Shown here one piece after another: positions 14,775-16,784 of a stretch of 16,784 nt of DNA. The stretch spans positions 1 through 16,784 of the forward strand of contig CABUDZ010000045.1 in assembly GCA_902490445.1 (NCBI GenBank), read 5' to 3'. A model generated the notes under the pieces. That model worked only from the letters and a program-made list of their open reading frames with translations, searched no databases and had not been told where the DNA came from. The position numbers were made by a program, and so were the translations under genes. Origin of the DNA: an uncultured Collinsella sp. Lineage in GTDB: Bacteria; Actinomycetota; Coriobacteriia; Coriobacteriales; Coriobacteriaceae. The first letter of the stretch is position 1. The number at the start of each line of letters is the position of its first letter.

Positions 14775-14839
14775 AAACCGTCCCAACATTCGACGTTTTT
14801 CAGCAAAATCGCGATTTTCATCGAATGTTGGGACGGTTT
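14775..14839. repeat. Perfect 19-bp inverted repeat with nested palindrome
   Basis: Arms 14775-14793 and 14821-14839 (core CCGTCCCAACATTCGA) are exact complements around a 27-nt spacer, which contains the perfect palindrome AAAATCGCGATTTT (14805-14818). It lies between gatC and the sortase with no ORF. It looks like a dispersed intergenic repeat or a miniature element; copy number cannot be judged from one window. Confidence 0.8.
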
Positions 14840-14866
14840 GAACACCTCGATTGCCCAGCTGGAGCC

Positions 14867-14903
14867 AACCACCACAAAGGGGACAGGCACCTTTGTGGTG
14901 GTT
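14867..14903. repeat. Perfect 14-bp inverted repeat downstream of the sortase
   Basis: AACCACCACAAAGG (14867-14880) and CCTTTGTGGTGGTT (14890-14903) enclose a 9-nt loop. It starts 11 nt after the sortase stop and may terminate sortase transcription, though the minus side lacks a T-run while the plus side has TTTT. The inner CAAAGG...CCTTTG part with ACAG in the loop is like the hairpin at 6199-6217. Confidence 0.7.
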
Positions 14904-14914
14904 TTGGGCGAGCC

Positions 14915-15853
14915 TTATGCCGAGGCCTTAGCCTTGCGGCGTTTGCGAATCGCGTGGATCACAATGTCCAGCAGCAACAGCACAATGGCGACAACCACGA
15001 TGAGCACGGCAAACTCGCGCTTGCCCCAGTGGCGGCCGGCCAGCGACTTTTGCTTGTCGACGTCCTTCTTGCTGTACTTGGTGCGCACGCAATGCACCAG
15101 CAGGCGATGGTCGTTCACGCCGTAGGGCGTGCAGGTGACGAGCGTCACCTTGTCGGCGCCGGGCTCGATGGTCAGCGACTCCATCTCCTCGGGCAGGACC
15201 ACCTCGGAGTCCACCATCTTGTAGGCGAGCGTCTTGTTCATGGTGTGCAGCAGCACCAGGTCGCCGGGCTCCAGCGAATGGATGTCGTCGAACATGCTCA
15301 GGTTGCGCATGCCCGAGTGCGCAGTGAGCACGCAATGCGTCGAGGCGCCGCCCACCGGCAGGCTTGTGCCCTCCAGGTGGCCGACGCCCGCCATAAGGAC
15401 CTCCTCGCTCGTGCCGTGGTAGATGGGCATGTTTACGTCGATGGAGGGGATCTCGACCCAGCTCATCATGGGGTCGCGGTCAAAGATAAGCTGCTGAGCG
15501 TAGGGCTCGATCTGGTCGGCGGGAAGCTCGGTGGCCTCGCCCGCCAGCTGCTCGTTATAGGAGCGCGCCTGTAGCAGGACGCGCTCGCGCTCCTCTTCCG
15601 AAAGCGCGTCCACGGTGCTGGACACCGTGCTGATCTGGTTGAACACGCCCGAGGCCTCGAGCCGGTCCAAAATCCACGGCCAGGTCATAAGGCCCACGCC
15701 AATAAGGATGATAACGATGGTGATGAGCCGGTCGGCCCAGCGCGGCAGTCGCTTGCGACGGCGCTTGGGCTTGGGCTGAGGTTTGGGCTGAGGGCTTGAG
15801 CCGCCGTTGTCCACGGCGTTATTGCTCTTCATATGTTTGGCGCCCTGCACCAT
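14915..15853 (-). CDS. Class C (pilus-type) sortase
   Basis: A 312-residue membrane-anchored transpeptidase that cleaves an LPxTG-like signal and joins surface proteins to each other or to the cell wall. The catalytic set is clear: H179 in TAHSG, C241 in TLVTCTPYG and R250 in DHRLLV. Two membrane spans (about 42-60 and 281-301) flank the domain, and the C-terminal anchor is typical for class C. The N-terminus has a proline/lysine stretch (PQPKPQPKPK) and a basic cluster. In the lid region RDPMMSW keeps the DP dipeptide but lacks the aromatic residue usual right after it. ATG 15853 has GAGGAG about 10 nt upstream. No pilin or LPxTG protein lies in the window. Confidence 0.9.
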   Translation of the reverse strand: MVQGAKHMKSNNAVDNGGSSPQPKPQPKPKRRRKRLPRWADRLITIVIILIGVGLMTWPWILDRLEASGVFNQISTVSSTVDALSEEERERVLLQARSYNEQLAGEATELPADQIEPYAQQLIFDRDPMMSWVEIPSIDVNMPIYHGTSEEVLMAGVGHLEGTSLPVGGASTHCVLTAHSGMRNLSMFDDIHSLEPGDLVLLHTMNKTLAYKMVDSEVVLPEEMESLTIEPGADKVTLVTCTPYGVNDHRLLVHCVRTKYSKKDVDKQKSLAGRHWGKREFAVLIVVVAIVLLLLDIVIHAIRKRRKAKASA

Positions 15854-15869
15854 CGCCGGTCACTCCTCT

Positions 15870-15883
15870 ACAACTCAAGTTGT
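15870..15883. promoter_or_regulatory. 14-bp palindrome upstream of the sortase
   Basis: ACAACTCAAGTTGT is a perfect inverted repeat with 6-bp arms, 17 nt before the sortase start and next to the ribosome-binding site. It may be an operator or a leader hairpin; TATTAT further up (near 15893-15898) is a possible -10 without a good -35. Confidence 0.3.
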
Positions 15884-15964
15884 CTAAACAAATAATAGCC
15901 GATTAGCAAGCTCATGCGCCGGACAACGCAGCTAGGCTGCACCGTTCGGGCCACGTAACCCCAC

Positions 15965-16784
15965 TCAACCAATCAAGCCATATGTTGCTTTCATCGTCTC
16001 GAGCAACTGCGCCATCGTTACGCCCGCAACCCCGATCTGTTTCAGATTGACGTCGCCCACCTCGCAATCTTTAACAAACGCAAGCATATCGTCCTTCAGT
16101 TCTTCGCCCAGGTCGACACCTTCCGACTCGCCAAGCAGCTGAGCAAGCCTCAGCGCATCGCGTTTATGCTTTTTTACCTTCTTCGAATCAACGTTCTCCC
16201 CCGCCTCCCTTCTAGCTTTTAGGTCGAGATACGCCTTCGCTTTGAACGGGACAATGTATTCCGTACCCAGGACCGAAACGCCGTCTACGGTCCGAATTCC
16301 CTGAAGGAACAAGCTGTAGTAAGCATCGTCCAACAAAATTGCCGAAAGACTGCTTATGTTTTCATCAACGTGAATTGGCGCCACATCAATCCCCTCACGA
16401 CCCTTTAGAAAGTCGGGGCACTTCGCGAAGAGTTCGATCATATGGGGGTAACCCGGCCTCTTAGGCTCTGTAAACCGATAAAAACATGAGCCTTTGCCTT
16501 CACCCCAGCCGCAGCGGTAGCCGCCATCACGCACCAAAGTCCATATAGCTTCTGCCGTCTGAGGCAACCGGTCATCGGCGACAATTACCACATCAAAATC
16601 GTGAGTCATCCTAAACGGAAGTCCCGCCTCCGCGAGCAAAATGTCGCATGCCGTGCCGCCGATAAGAGCATACGATCCTGCAGCTTCTTGCATATGCTGC
16701 TGAAATTCTTGGAGACCTTCTACAGCGCTTCTTCGCTCCCGTATCTTGGCCACACGTTCTTTCTCGTAAGGCTCGATGGATTTC
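15965..16784 (-). CDS. Nucleotidyltransferase, AbiEii/MenT-like toxin family (open at right edge)
   Basis: At least 262 residues from GTG 16753, and open without stop to the window edge, where the frame reads K-S-I-E-P-Y-E-K-E-R before it; the true start is probably an ATG at or just beyond the edge. The nucleotidyltransferase signature is present: ALIGGTACDILL (G32, G33, counted from the GTG) and HDFDVVI with the metal-binding D52 and D54. A C-terminal lysine-rich helix region (about 180-210) follows. This layout fits AbiEii/AbiGii-type toxins, which modify tRNA or proteins with a nucleotide, but small DNA-polymerase-beta-like proteins of other roles are possible. A partner antitoxin would have to lie right of the window; none is seen to the left. 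Confidence 0.7.
   Translation of the reverse strand, partial: KSIEPYEKERVAKIRERRSAVEGLQEFQQHMQEAAGSYALIGGTACDILLAEAGLPFRMTHDFDVVIVADDRLPQTAEAIWTLVRDGGYRCGWGEGKGSCFYRFTEPKRPGYPHMIELFAKCPDFLKGREGIDVAPIHVDENISSLSAILLDDAYYSLFLQGIRTVDGVSVLGTEYIVPFKAKAYLDLKARREAGENVDSKKVKKHKRDALRLAQLLGESEGVDLGEELKDDMLAFVKDCEVGDVNLKQIGVAGVTMAQLLETMKATYGLIG

Noticed and set aside
15928..15940. Small hairpin GCAGC-TAG-GCTGC between the sortase and the AbiEii-like gene
   Set aside because: Only 5 bp of stem and no T-run; too weak to call a terminator.
1..16784. CRISPR array, rRNA, tRNA or insertion sequence
   Set aside because: No regularly spaced repeats, cas-like proteins, rRNA segments, complete cloverleaf or DDE transposase were seen on either strand.

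Overview
The window looks like chromosome of a high-GC anaerobic actinobacterium. A gut Coriobacteriia member of the Collinsella type is my best guess, based on codon use, the gatC-gatA-gatB order, the class C sortase and the general gene repertoire. That placement is an inference; no database was searched.

Layout. (1) 1-1631: right-hand end of an integrated element, shown by a large serine recombinase gene whose last codons run antisense into the 3' end of tmRNA. (2) 1585-1948: a complete tmRNA gene (ssrA, minus strand) with tag DNNSSFEPMALAA and a UUCG-loop terminator that lies inside the recombinase reading frame. (3) 2188-2622: an unrecognised 144-aa protein. (4) 2681-3546: a toxin-antitoxin pair (ribbon-helix-helix antitoxin plus PIN-domain toxin) with a clear promoter flanked by GCTAGC repeats. 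(5) 3690-6029: a small one-span membrane protein followed by a P1B-type metal ATPase with an SC transmembrane motif instead of CPC, behind a leader containing three hairpins and a palindromic operator candidate. This resembles the mycobacterial PacL-CtpC type of arrangement. (6) 6225-9806: two abutting half-size ABC transporters of the YbtPQ/IrtAB type, divergent from (7) 9921-10925, an AraC-family regulator; a perfect inverted repeat sits between them. (8) 11142-14643: gatCAB, encoding the tRNA-dependent amidotransferase, with TAATG overlaps between the genes and an apparent insertion in GatB. A long (about 136 nt) inverted repeat directly follows gatB. (9) 14775-14903: two intergenic inverted repeats. 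(10) 14915-15853: class C sortase without pilin genes in view. (11) 15965-16784: an AbiEii-like nucleotidyltransferase open at the right edge.

How the parts fit. tmRNA and GatCAB are housekeeping translation functions. Between them lies an accessory stretch with two probable metal or siderophore systems (metal efflux ATPase; AraC-controlled ABC pair) and defence- or stability-type genes (TA module, AbiEii-like protein). Most genes are on the minus strand; only the recombinase, the 144-aa gene and the AraC regulator are on the plus strand. No CRISPR array, tRNA, rRNA or insertion sequence was found. The least expected features are the recombinase/tmRNA junction, the structured leader of the small-protein/ATPase operon, and the long hairpin after gatB.
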